Assembly: GCF_901538265.1 (NCBI RefSeq)
Contig: NZ_LR593886.1
Span: forward strand, 1,860,001-1,924,000
Direction of reading: 5' to 3'
DNA: 64,000 bases
Origin: Gemmata massiliana
Lineage (GTDB): Bacteria > Planctomycetota > Planctomycetia > Gemmatales > Gemmataceae
The translations under genes and the position numbers were made by a program. Of the stretch, positions 36,801 to 43,595 are shown one piece after another; positions within the stretch are counted from its first letter, which is position 1, and each line of letters starts with the position of its first letter. Below the pieces are notes generated by a model. The model ran no database searches. It worked only from the letters and a program-made list of their open reading frames with translations, and was not told the origin of the DNA.

Positions 36801-38446
36801 GCGAAGCGCCCGCGACCCGGGCCAACGCGAACGGCGACTTTCACCCCGGTGCGCGACAGGGGGACGTTCAGCGGCTCGTGGTGCGACTGATCGACGCGCC
36901 GCTCCCGATCCGGCCGACGTTCAGCCCGCCGACCGGCACCATCGTCATCACTGATGACGAACTCGGTGTCGCGCAAGAACTGGCCGACCGGCTCGCGGAA
37001 CTCGACATCAAGACCGCGCTCGTTCGCATGGGCAAGAACGAGGGCTTCAACGCTGATCTAACCAACCCCGTTGCGGTGAGCGAGCTGCTCGGCCGCGTTC
37101 GCGAGAAGTGCGGCGCGGTGTCCGGGCTGGTTCACCTGCTGCCGCTCGCGGAACCGCCCGCGGGCGAAACCGATGAACAGCGGATGCGGCGCGAAGTAAA
37201 GTCGCTGTACCTGCTTGCTCGCGGGTTGGAAAACGACATCCGCGCGGCCGGAACGAACGGCTCCGCCGTGCTGCTCACGGTGACCGCGATGGGCGGCGCG
37301 ATGGGGTACAGCGACGAGCTGCCGAGCGAGTTCTTCGCCGGTCACGGCGGCATCGCCGGGTTCACCAAGTGCCTCGGGTACGAGTGGCCCGAAGTCACCG
37401 TTCGCGTCGTGGACGTGAACGCGGAAGCCGCCGCACCGCGACTCGTTGAACAACTCCTCGGCGAACTCGGCGACCCGGACGGCCCGTTCGAGGTTGGTCG
37501 CAACGGCGAGTACCGCAAGACGTGGCAGGTCGACCCGGGACCGTTGGAGAAAGACACTCAGGCAATCGAACTCGACGCGAACAGCACGGTGCTCGTCACC
37601 GGTGGCGCACGCGGTATCACCGCGAAGGTCGCGCTGGAAATCGCGGCGCGGTACAAGTCGAAGCTCGTTCTGGTCGGCAGTTCGCCCGTGCCGGTCGCCG
37701 AGAGCGCGGGCACCGCTTCACTCCAGACTCCGGCGGAGATCAAGGCCGCGCTCCTGAAACAGCAACCTGGCGCGAAGCCGGCCGCGGTCGAGGCCGCGTA
37801 CAAGCGCCTGCTCAAGGACCGCGAGATCCGCGCCAACCTCGACGCGATCCGGAGCGCGGGCGGTTCCGCCGAATACCGCTCGGTCGATGTGCGCGACGCC
37901 GCGGCGTTCGGGGCGCTCATCGACGAACTGAGCGCGAAGGGCGGCATCGCGGGCGTGATCCACGGTGCCGGCGTGATCGAAGACAAACTCTTGCGTGACA
38001 AAACGCCAGAGTCCTTCGATCGCGTGTTCGGCACGAAGGTCGACAGCGCCCTAACTCTGACCCGGAAGCTCGATCCCGCCAAGCTGAAGTTCTTCGCGCT
38101 GTTCGCCTCGATCACGAGCCGCTACGGGAATCGCGGACAGTCGGACTACGCCGCCGCGAACGAAGTGCTCAGCAAGCTCGCGTGCGACCTCGACCGCAAG
38201 TGGCCGGGGCGCGTGGTGTCGGTCGCGTGGGGGCCGTGGGCCGAGGTCGGCATGGTTGCGGACCTGGAGAAGCACCTCGTGGCCCGCGGGCTGAAGCTCA
38301 TCGAACCGGCCGTCGGCGCCGAGTTCGCAGTGGACGAAGTGATCTTCGGCACGAAGGGCGAGCCGGAAGTCGTTGTGGCGGGCGGCACCGAGTCGGCGCC
38401 GAAACAACGGGCCAGCGCACAACCCGTGGGCGCCGGTGCGGAGTAG
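30860..38446 (+). CDS. Pfa-like polyketide/secondary-lipid synthase: ER-like x2, KS, AT, ACP, KR
   Basis: A 2528-residue multidomain enzyme. Residues 1-300 and 325-600 are two nitronate-monooxygenase/FabK/PfaD-like TIM barrels; the second keeps the GGHIG active-site motif (His466), the first has GGRVG (Arg134). The KS domain covers about 690-1135 with catalytic Cys888 (DAACGSSL), His1023 (EAHGTGT) and His1063 (GHSKCAAG). The AT domain (about 1255-1560) has GQGSQY and Ser1359 in GHSYGEY. A Pro- and His/Asn/Gly-rich linker (about 1600-1860) includes an FLDTQKSVM helix. One ACP (Ser1910 in DLGVDSIKRVE) is followed by a KR (about 2030-2500; GGARGITAK, Tyr2430 in SDYAAANE). There is no DH or thioesterase. 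It is the main chain-building enzyme of the locus; product probably a long-chain lipid or polyketide, unknown in detail. Confidence 0.92.
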   Translation: MEPRDLIVLTPSGAADPSLAIAACRAGARGVLDLEFGSRLLASQALTKLARFATGYGVQLRTDAADLFDLLGQFKPAFVILAGADHPTLAARIRDLNAAGIEVLREATSVAEASHAVKLGAKGIVLKGHEAGGRVGADTSFVLLQRGRQFADKNGVTVPFWVRGGLGANTAAACVAGGARGGVLDSQVLLTHETPLREAARKRVAGLDGSETLVLGTRLGEGYRIYARPDCAGAQELAKEDERLQHAALSAEEKLTAWREAVRTRVAADPSAGVWFCGQDIVSAAPLAAKGLTVAGVVQAICARVTHQLEAAKRLKHLAPDSSLAKSHGTKYPILQGPMTRVSDTAAFADSVAAGGALPFLALALLRKAETEKLLAETKTKLGAKPWGVGILGFVPNEIRSEQLEAIRKYKPPFAIIAGGRPDQARELETQGIPTYLHVPSPGLLKMFLKDGSRRFIFEGQECGGHIGPRASFALWEAMVEVLLENIGNKPADDLHVVFAGGIHDALSANMVAVLSASLAEKGVKVGVLLGTAYLFTKEAVRGGAITERFQKEAIACADTVLLETGPGHAIRCIPTPYADVFESEKRKLKAEGKTPLEVGIALERMNLGRLRVASKGVDRAPSVNGNGSGLADVSADEQFARGMYMIGQIAALHDKVTTIAELHANVTDSIILPESAVRTQDVELPAPPPCDVAIVGLSCFYPQSTSLWQYWDNILAKTNAVIEIPPTHWDWRPYYDPDPRAKDKMVSKWGGFMSDITFDPLKYGITPKSIPNIEPLQLLLLEGVNQALADAGYLDRPFARERTCAILGVGGGGMPLSVAYGFRACMPLLDSIPGVPVKSNEIVALGEGMLPEWTEDSFPGILLNVAAGRVANRFNLGGPNMAIDAACGSSLAALYAGVRELNDGTSDVAIVMGGDAVQTPYAYVAFSKTHALSPKGRCRPFDADADGIALAEGVGIAVLKRLADAERDGDRIYAVIKGVGASSDGRDKGLTAPRAEGQLRALHRAYAQARVNPANVALVEAHGTGTVVGDQTEARAIGQLMRDAGGDPQSCAIGSVKSMIGHSKCAAGLAGLIKTAFALHHKVLPPTLVEKPNPKANLDGGPLYLNTEAKPWVHGAAHPRTAGVSAFGFGGTNFHTVLEEYTGDYLNRPNTGIRQWPTELFVWRRADKAAITTSLKSVRDAIVAGARPALADLAASVWQSSKGVAAGSATLAVIASSLDDLKEKLDAALESLPKATETHTDPRGIYFAAKSAPAGKVAFLFPGQGSQYPDMLAQVAMTFSEVRDVLDRAEAALDADLDKPLSRFIYPPSSFTPEHEATNRNELRRTEIAQSSIGATSIGMFRLLTSLGIEADFFAGHSYGEYAALTAAGALSEDDLMHLSFKRGLAIREAAVTAPGGMIAADNTAEAIAPVLKGIADVWIANHNSPTQTVIAGTEAGVKVAAEKLQAAGIRSQRIAVACGFHSPLIAGAKPALADALSRATFTAPSKPVFSNTSAVPHPADGSVIAKQLAEHLVSPVRFADEIRAMHEAGARVFVEVGPQAVLTGLTGQILAGRPHLALASDAKSRPGLVQLAHLLGQLLTAGVPANLDRLFVGRNVQAFDLAKLNADTGKPKLAPTTWLVNGIRSKPLNAPEPRLLGQALPANAAARNEVPRPDTNGKAKPKPVQPESSTKPVPPPAPPPAPKPPVPNAAALPPAVTTPSRAMMHNTETQPALSVPSTNGHAHHHAAPDGAAAVMMRFQEVMGRFLDTQKSVMLGFLGAPNGAATAPAPHTNGHTAYPVVPHTNGHSYTNGNGNGHAHTNGHAHTNGHATPMPVPALATNRIATPVVARPQAPAPVVSNKAETNGKHTPVAEAAPVAVPAPAKKPAGGELDRDTLLARLLDLVSERTGYPKEALSIDLDLEADLGVDSIKRVEVLGALAESIEAGADGKQPNLEMEKLSVIKTLRGIADYVMGALNEAAPASAPSTNGKHETPALPAASEAPATRANANGDFHPGARQGDVQRLVVRLIDAPLPIRPTFSPPTGTIVITDDELGVAQELADRLAELDIKTALVRMGKNEGFNADLTNPVAVSELLGRVREKCGAVSGLVHLLPLAEPPAGETDEQRMRREVKSLYLLARGLENDIRAAGTNGSAVLLTVTAMGGAMGYSDELPSEFFAGHGGIAGFTKCLGYEWPEVTVRVVDVNAEAAAPRLVEQLLGELGDPDGPFEVGRNGEYRKTWQVDPGPLEKDTQAIELDANSTVLVTGGARGITAKVALEIAARYKSKLVLVGSSPVPVAESAGTASLQTPAEIKAALLKQQPGAKPAAVEAAYKRLLKDREIRANLDAIRSAGGSAEYRSVDVRDAAAFGALIDELSAKGGIAGVIHGAGVIEDKLLRDKTPESFDRVFGTKVDSALTLTRKLDPAKLKFFALFASITSRYGNRGQSDYAAANEVLSKLACDLDRKWPGRVVSVAWGPWAEVGMVADLEKHLVARGLKLIEPAVGAEFAVDEVIFGTKGEPEVVVAGGTESAPKQRASAQPVGAGAE

Positions 38447-38470
38447 GTGCGGGCGCCGGAGCCCATAAAG

Positions 38471-38709
38471 CCAGGGGTTAAACCCCCTGGCTATTACCGG
38501 TGACCCCTTCGGGGTCCAAAGGCAAAAGACTAGGCCACTCGTTGTATTTGTGGCCCCAACGGGGCCACCGGAAATAGCCAGGGGTTTTGACCCCTGGTTC
38601 TTTAGCCCCGAAGGGGTCACCGGTAATAGCCAGGGGGTTTAACCCCTGGTGCTTCCGTTTTCGTGGCCTCAAAGGGCCACCGGGAATAGCCAGGAATTTC
38701 ACCCCTGGT
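38471..38709. repeat. Array of four palindromic repeat units between synthase genes
   Basis: Units lie at 38471-38514 (inverted), 38553-38595, 38606-38649 and 38664-38709. The first is the exact 44-nt reverse complement of the third. The shared core is CACCGGnAATAGCCAGGGG followed by T/A-rich bases and CCCCTGG, and each unit is itself a hairpin. They occupy nearly the whole 288-bp gap between the two synthase genes, so the polycistronic mRNA would contain several stable hairpins. The CCCCGAAGGGGT ends match the element at 14574-14716. Confidence 0.88.
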
Positions 38710-38734
38710 TCTATTAACGCGAACAATTTCTCTC

Positions 38735-41700
38735 ATGACTCAGACCCTCGCGCAACCGCAACCCCGCGTCATTCCTCCCGTGACCGGATGGGACACGGAA
38801 GTTTTCGTGTTGCGCGGTGACGATCGTGCCGCGCTGCGTCAGCGTGTTCTGGCGCTTGTGGAACAGGTCGAGCACCAGCCCGACGCCCCGCTCGCCGATT
38901 TCGCCGCGGCGCTTGCGCGCGAGGTTCGGCCCGGTGGCTCACGGCTCACGGTGGTTGCGGGTTCCCGGGCCGATCTGCTCACGCGCCTCAAACGCGCCGC
39001 GGACCGGTTGGGCGATCCGAAGACCAAGCAGATCCGGGACGCGAACGGCCTCTACTTTTTCGAGCAGCCGCTGGCGGAGCAGGGGACGGTCGCCTTCCTG
39101 TTTCCGGGCGAAGGCGCGCAATACCTGAACATGCTCGCGGACCTGTGCTGCGTGTTCCCGGAGGTGGAAGAAACCTTCGCGTGGTGTGATCAGCTCGCGG
39201 CCGAGGCCGGGCGCCCGGAATCATCGCTGCGGCGCGTGCTGCACCTCCCGACCGATGCGACTGCCGAGGACAAGGCCGCGGCCGAACTCGAACTCCGGGG
39301 GCTGGGGCCGTCCATTTTCGGGGTGCTGCTCGCGGACCAGGCGATCCTCCGCGTGCTCGAGAATCTGCAAATTCCGGTGTCCGCGATGGCCGGCCACAGT
39401 GCCGGTGAACTCGGCGCGCTGCTCGCGAGTGGTGCGATGAACGCCCGCGACCAGCACGGTTCGCGGTTGCCGGAAATCATGGAGATCATGCAGCGCCAGG
39501 AGAGCGACGCGGGCGGGCCGGAGGTCGTACTGCTCGCGGTCGGCGCGAGCAAAGCGACGATCATGGAGGTCGCGAACGAGGTCGCGGGCGGCTCGGTGAT
39601 CGTCGCGATGGACAACTGCCCGCACCAGTGCGTCGCGGTGGGACCGGCGCACCCGGTCGCCGCGGTCGAGTCGGCACTCACGGAACGCGGGATCATTTGC
39701 GAGCGACTGCCGTTCAAGCGGCCGTACCATACCCCGCTGTTCGAGCCGTACATGGGGGCGCTCCGCGAACTGTTCGTGGGCGTGCCGTTCAACCAGACGC
39801 AAACGGCCGTTTACTGCTGCTCGACCGGCGAACTGTTCCCGACCGATCCCGACGCGATGCGCGCGCTCGTGGTGAACCACTGGGTTACCCCGGTCGAGTT
39901 CACGCGGATGATCGAGAGCATGCACCGCGACGGCGTGCGCCTCTTCGTCGAGTGCGGCCCGCGCGGGAACCTGTCGGCATTCGTGGAAGACATCCTCCGC
40001 GGTAAGTCGTTTGCCGCAATCCCCGCGAACGTGCTCCGCAAGAGTGGCCCGACGCAGATCAATCACATGGTCGCGCAACTGGTCGCGCACGGCGTGGACC
40101 TGAATTTGGGCTACCTGTACGCGGGGCGGGTGGGCGAAGAACCTGAAGGGGAGCAAAGGCAACCTAACCCCCCAACCCCCTTCCCTAAGAAGGAAGGGGG
40201 AGAAATCCCAAATACCAGCGAATACACGCCACAAGCGCCGGTTTTAAGCCCCTCTCCGTTTAGGGGAGGGGTTGGGGAGGGGTTACAGCCACAACCTACC
40301 CCCCCGTCCCCCCTCCCTGAAGGGAAGGGGGAGACCGGCGCTTCATACCCGAATGTCGTCGTTCCAATCGCAGAGGCATCGCGCATCAGCTCCCCCTTCC
40401 CTTCAGGGAGGGGGGACGGGGGGGGAGGTGTGCCCATCATGAACGGCTACCTCGACGTGATGGAGCAGTTCCTCGACACGCAGCGCGAGGTAATGACGGC
40501 GTTCTTCCGCGGGCGCGGGCAATCGGCCCCGCTGCCGCCGGAATTGCTCGCTCTCGCGGACCTCTCGCTCCCGATCGATCCGGCGCCCCTTGCCCCGGTC
40601 GCGCCCGCACCCCGACCGTTCGCGCTCATCGAGACCATCATTCACCACGAGCCGGGGCGCGAGATCACGTTCCGCCGCGTGATGGACGAGCGCGAAGACC
40701 TGTACGCGGACGACCACACGCTCGGCGGGCGCGGGGTCAGTCGGGAGAACCCGGCACAGAACGGGCTGCCCGTACTTCCGATGACATTCAGCCTCGAAGC
40801 GATGTCCGAAGCGGCGGCGGTGCTCGTACCGGGCAAGGTCGTGATCGGGCTCCGCAACATCCGGCTGTTCCGGTGGCTGCCATTTGATGCCGAGACGACC
40901 ACGCTCGAAGTGCGCGCCACGGTGTCGTCCGTGGACGAGGCGACCGGGACCGTCGAGGTCAAAGCGAACGTGCGCGACCTCGGCAACTCGTTCCTCCGCG
41001 ACGGGGCGAACAAAGCATCGTCCGAAGCGGTGATCGTACTCGCGGACCGGTACCCGGACCCCGCGCCTCCGCTGCCGTTCGATCTCACCGACGAAGTGCC
41101 GTGCAAGTCTGCCATCGAGGACTTGCGCCGGAACATGTTCCACGGCCCCGTTTTCCAGATGATTCGCACGCTCGATCGCACCGGGCGTGAGGGGATCGAG
41201 GGCACGCTCGAAGTGCAGGGCCGCGATACGTGGTTCCGCTCGAACAAAGACCCGCACTACGCGATCGATCCGGTGCTGATGGACGCCGCGATGCACATCC
41301 TCGGCGCGTGGCACCTCGAACAGCCGGACTGGACCGGGCGCATCCTTCTGCCATTTGAAGTGCAGAAGGTCGAATACTTCGGCCCCACGCCCGAAATCGG
41401 TTCGCACCTGGTCGTGCGCGGGCACAACGAGCAGGAATCCGCGCGGCACTTCCGCCACGGGCTGGAAGTGTTCGACACGCAGGGGCACTTGTGGCTGCGG
41501 CTCACGGGCGCGGGCTACTGGCGCTTCTACCTGCCGTTCGGCCACGTGAACTTCTTCGGCCCGAAGGACGAGTATTACCTCAGTCGTTACTGGCCCGAAG
41601 CTGCGGGGGCCGAGCCGAATTCCGAACCCGCGGCCCCGTTCGCGCGGTGCCACTTTATCGATCCGCCCGCGGACCTGAAGCAGCCGGTGCTGCGCGCGGC

Positions 41701-42241
41701 CGGCGCGTATGTGACGATGACTCCGACCGAACTCGATACTTTCGGGAAGTGGACCGGGACCGACGCGGGACTGAACGACTGGTTCTTCGGTCGGTTGCTC
41801 GCGAAAGACGCCGCGCGTGCCGCGTGGGTGCAGAAGTACGGCGAAACGATCTTCCCGGCCGACATGGAAACCGAGGAAGCCGACGGCCGCATCGTGTGCC
41901 GCCCGCGCGGGGCCGCGAAGAGCGAGCCGTTCCCGCCCGTGAGTGTGGCTATCTCAGAAGGCACCGTGGCGGCCTTTTCTGCGTTCGCGAAACACGTCGG
42001 CGTCGCGCTTCAAACGATCCCGAAGAAAGCCTCGGCCGAAGTCGAACGGGACGCGCGGGTGCGAGCGGCATGTGATGCGGTCGCGGACGCGCTGCGTGTT
42101 CCCGCCGAGGGCTGCGTGCTCCATTCTCTCGACGCGAATACCGGCGTCGCGCTCGTGAGCGCAAGCGGTCAACGGTTCCGCGTTCAGACGGCGCGACAGA
42201 AGGAATCGGTCGTCGCTACCACTTTGTGCGAGGTAGCGTGA
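38735..42241 (+). CDS. Pfa-like synthase, second subunit: AT, DH, PPTase-like C-terminus
   Basis: The 1168-residue protein starts at ATG 38735. An AT domain covers about 115-440 (FPGEGAQY; Ser222 in GHSAGELGA). Residues about 469-568 are encoded by palindromic repeats and are Pro/Gly/Lys-rich with no expected fold. A helix with QFLDTQREVM follows, like the one in the large subunit. The dehydratase is a double hotdog (about 640-930): His661 in DDHTLGGRG and Asp850 in DPVLMDAAMH are the expected pair. The C-terminus (about 1000-1120) resembles a 4'-phosphopantetheinyl transferase (DWFFGRLLAKDAARAAW, FPADM), but the usual AHSGG/AHTDG segment reads VAISEG, so activity is doubtful. It should load extender units and dehydrate the KR product. 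Its stop overlaps the ACP start by one base. Confidence 0.9.
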   Translation: MTQTLAQPQPRVIPPVTGWDTEVFVLRGDDRAALRQRVLALVEQVEHQPDAPLADFAAALAREVRPGGSRLTVVAGSRADLLTRLKRAADRLGDPKTKQIRDANGLYFFEQPLAEQGTVAFLFPGEGAQYLNMLADLCCVFPEVEETFAWCDQLAAEAGRPESSLRRVLHLPTDATAEDKAAAELELRGLGPSIFGVLLADQAILRVLENLQIPVSAMAGHSAGELGALLASGAMNARDQHGSRLPEIMEIMQRQESDAGGPEVVLLAVGASKATIMEVANEVAGGSVIVAMDNCPHQCVAVGPAHPVAAVESALTERGIICERLPFKRPYHTPLFEPYMGALRELFVGVPFNQTQTAVYCCSTGELFPTDPDAMRALVVNHWVTPVEFTRMIESMHRDGVRLFVECGPRGNLSAFVEDILRGKSFAAIPANVLRKSGPTQINHMVAQLVAHGVDLNLGYLYAGRVGEEPEGEQRQPNPPTPFPKKEGGEIPNTSEYTPQAPVLSPSPFRGGVGEGLQPQPTPPSPLPEGKGETGASYPNVVVPIAEASRISSPFPSGRGDGGGGVPIMNGYLDVMEQFLDTQREVMTAFFRGRGQSAPLPPELLALADLSLPIDPAPLAPVAPAPRPFALIETIIHHEPGREITFRRVMDEREDLYADDHTLGGRGVSRENPAQNGLPVLPMTFSLEAMSEAAAVLVPGKVVIGLRNIRLFRWLPFDAETTTLEVRATVSSVDEATGTVEVKANVRDLGNSFLRDGANKASSEAVIVLADRYPDPAPPLPFDLTDEVPCKSAIEDLRRNMFHGPVFQMIRTLDRTGREGIEGTLEVQGRDTWFRSNKDPHYAIDPVLMDAAMHILGAWHLEQPDWTGRILLPFEVQKVEYFGPTPEIGSHLVVRGHNEQESARHFRHGLEVFDTQGHLWLRLTGAGYWRFYLPFGHVNFFGPKDEYYLSRYWPEAAGAEPNSEPAAPFARCHFIDPPADLKQPVLRAAGAYVTMTPTELDTFGKWTGTDAGLNDWFFGRLLAKDAARAAWVQKYGETIFPADMETEEADGRIVCRPRGAAKSEPFPPVSVAISEGTVAAFSAFAKHVGVALQTIPKKASAEVERDARVRAACDAVADALRVPAEGCVLHSLDANTGVALVSASGQRFRVQTARQKESVVATTLCEVA
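40176..40424. repeat. Palindromic elements inserted in frame inside the AT-DH gene
   Basis: Three palindromes lie within the coding region. CCCCCTTCC/GGAAGGGGG is at 40176-40200. A GC-rich hairpin around AGCCCCTCTCCGTTTAGGGG is at 40248-40285. A perfect 35-nt inverted repeat has arms at 40299-40333 and 40390-40424, 56 nt apart. The reading frame stays open, giving PNPPTPFPKKEGG and SPFPSGRGDGGGG-like peptide typical of translated intergenic repeats. Confidence 0.85.
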
Positions 42242-42516
42242 TGCGAACCACCGACGAACTACTCGGCGCACTCGGAGACGTCGTTCGGCAGACGTTTCCC
42301 GATCGCGATTTCCCCGATTCCGTTGATCTCGATACGCGGGCCTTCGGCGACCTCGGACTCGCGTCGATCGACCTCGTCGTTCTGGCCGAACGGCTCGATG
42401 CGCATTTCGGGCGCCGGTTGCCGTTCGGCGTCTTCCTGAAGGGCTTGCGGGATCGTGGCGCGGAAGACCTGTCACTCGGCGATTTGGTCGCTTTTTTGCA
42501 GCAGCATGCCGGGTAG
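42241..42516 (+). CDS. Discrete acyl carrier protein
   Basis: The ATG at 42241 shares its A with the stop of the AT-DH gene, giving tight translational coupling. The 91-residue protein is an acyl carrier protein: about four helices, with the phosphopantetheine site DLGLASIDLVVLAERL (Ser42). The motif is DxGxxSID rather than DSL, as in many PKS-linked carrier proteins. It is cytoplasmic. It probably supplements the single ACP within the large subunit, either as an acceptor of the starter or finished chain or as a partner for the PPTase-like domain upstream. The operon position makes this assignment firm; the exact chain it carries is unknown. Confidence 0.88.
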   Translation: MRTTDELLGALGDVVRQTFPDRDFPDSVDLDTRAFGDLGLASIDLVVLAERLDAHFGRRLPFGVFLKGLRDRGAEDLSLGDLVAFLQQHAG

Positions 42517-42655
42517 TGTTAGCCGAGAACGGCGAAAAATGGAGCAATGTTAGCAGTCGGTGTGCGCTACCGAAAGACGCAATGACTCTAAGGTGTTGAG
42601 GGGTCAGTCGTTAGTGCGAATCTGATTCGGTAGCCGCCCTCCACAGGCCCAGAAC

Positions 42656-42671
42656 GTTAGCAATTGTTAGC
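42656..42671 (+). promoter_or_regulatory. GTTAGC-AATT-GTTAGC direct repeat, second copy
   Basis: This 16-mer is identical to 20144-20159 and is preceded by a similar GGCCC(A/G)GAA flank. Further single GTTAGC hexamers lie at 42549-42554 and 42518-42523. It is about 85 bp before the hydrolase start codon and may be a regulator site or the end of a shared repeat. Confidence 0.45.
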
Positions 42672-42756
42672 ACGGCAGAGGAAGAGAACGCACCGCCGTG
42701 CCGGGGCAATCCGACAACACCCGATCCACAAGACAGCAGTTCCAAGACGAGAAATC

Positions 42757-43593
42757 ATGCCCGAAGTTGAGGTCAACGGCACGCGGCTCTTTTACCAGCA
42801 GTCCGGCGAAGGTCCGGACGTCGTGTTGGTCCACGCGGTCACGAGTAACCAGGCCGTTTGGGTGTTTAGCGGGTTGGTAGAGGCGCTCGCGGCCGACTTC
42901 CGCGTAACCGCCTACGACATGCGCGGCCACGGCGCCAGCGCACGCCCGGCGACCGGGTACACGTCGGCGGTGATGGCCGAGGACTTCCGTCAGTTTCATG
43001 CGGCGCTCGGACTGAAACCGGCGTTCCTCGTGGGGCACAGTTTCGGCGGCGTAGTGAGTATGCACGCCGCGGTCGTTGCACCGGAATGCGTGGCCGGTGT
43101 GCTGCTCTCGGACTCTTTTTTCCCCGGCTTAAAGCACATCGAACCGAACTTCGGCAAGATGGGCATTTGGGGCGATGTGCGTGAGACGTTCGCTCGTGTT
43201 GGCGTCGAACTCGGCGACACGGTGGACTTCACCCGCCTCTTCCGCGAGACTGCCGCGCTGTCTCCCGAAAAGATGAAAGAACTCGAAGACATTTATGGCG
43301 CGTTCGGCCGCGGGTGGTTGCGCCAACTCCCGCGTCTCGCCGAAACGACGTGTGGCGATGAAGTTCTGGCCGAGGCCGGGCTCACGGAGCCGGTGCTCGC
43401 GGGGCTCACGAAGCCGGTGGTCGCGCTGTACGACGAATTCTCCCCCTTCCTTGCCACATGCCGGTGGCTAGAACAACATCTTGCTAAGTGTACGGTCGAG
43501 ATCATCCCGGCCGCGAAGCACCTGGCGATGCTTGATAACACGGCGGGCTTCACGGACGCCGTCAAACGGCACCTGACGCGGCTCTCGCAGTAA
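42757..43593 (+). CDS. Alpha/beta hydrolase
   Basis: The ATG at 42757 gives 278 residues, the usual size for the family; the frame is open upstream to 42664 but with arginine-rich noise. The oxyanion-side motif (VVLVHAVTSNQAVW) is followed by RGHGAS (about 52) and the nucleophile elbow GHSFGG with Ser95. The late His is in AKHLAML (about 262), and an Asp in ALYDEFSP is a plausible acid. No signal peptide, so cytoplasmic. The gene is followed after 2 nt by an ABC permease gene. It could be a thioesterase-like release enzyme or a lipid hydrolase for the synthase locus upstream, since that locus lacks an obvious thioesterase; this is inference from position. Confidence 0.88.
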   Translation: MPEVEVNGTRLFYQQSGEGPDVVLVHAVTSNQAVWVFSGLVEALAADFRVTAYDMRGHGASARPATGYTSAVMAEDFRQFHAALGLKPAFLVGHSFGGVVSMHAAVVAPECVAGVLLSDSFFPGLKHIEPNFGKMGIWGDVRETFARVGVELGDTVDFTRLFRETAALSPEKMKELEDIYGAFGRGWLRQLPRLAETTCGDEVLAEAGLTEPVLAGLTKPVVALYDEFSPFLATCRWLEQHLAKCTVEIIPAAKHLAMLDNTAGFTDAVKRHLTRLSQ

Positions 43594-43595
43594 CT

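Noticed and set aside
38471..38709. CRISPR array
   Set aside because: The units are palindromic, one is inverted, spacing is irregular and the intervening sequences are not uniform spacers. No cas genes are present.
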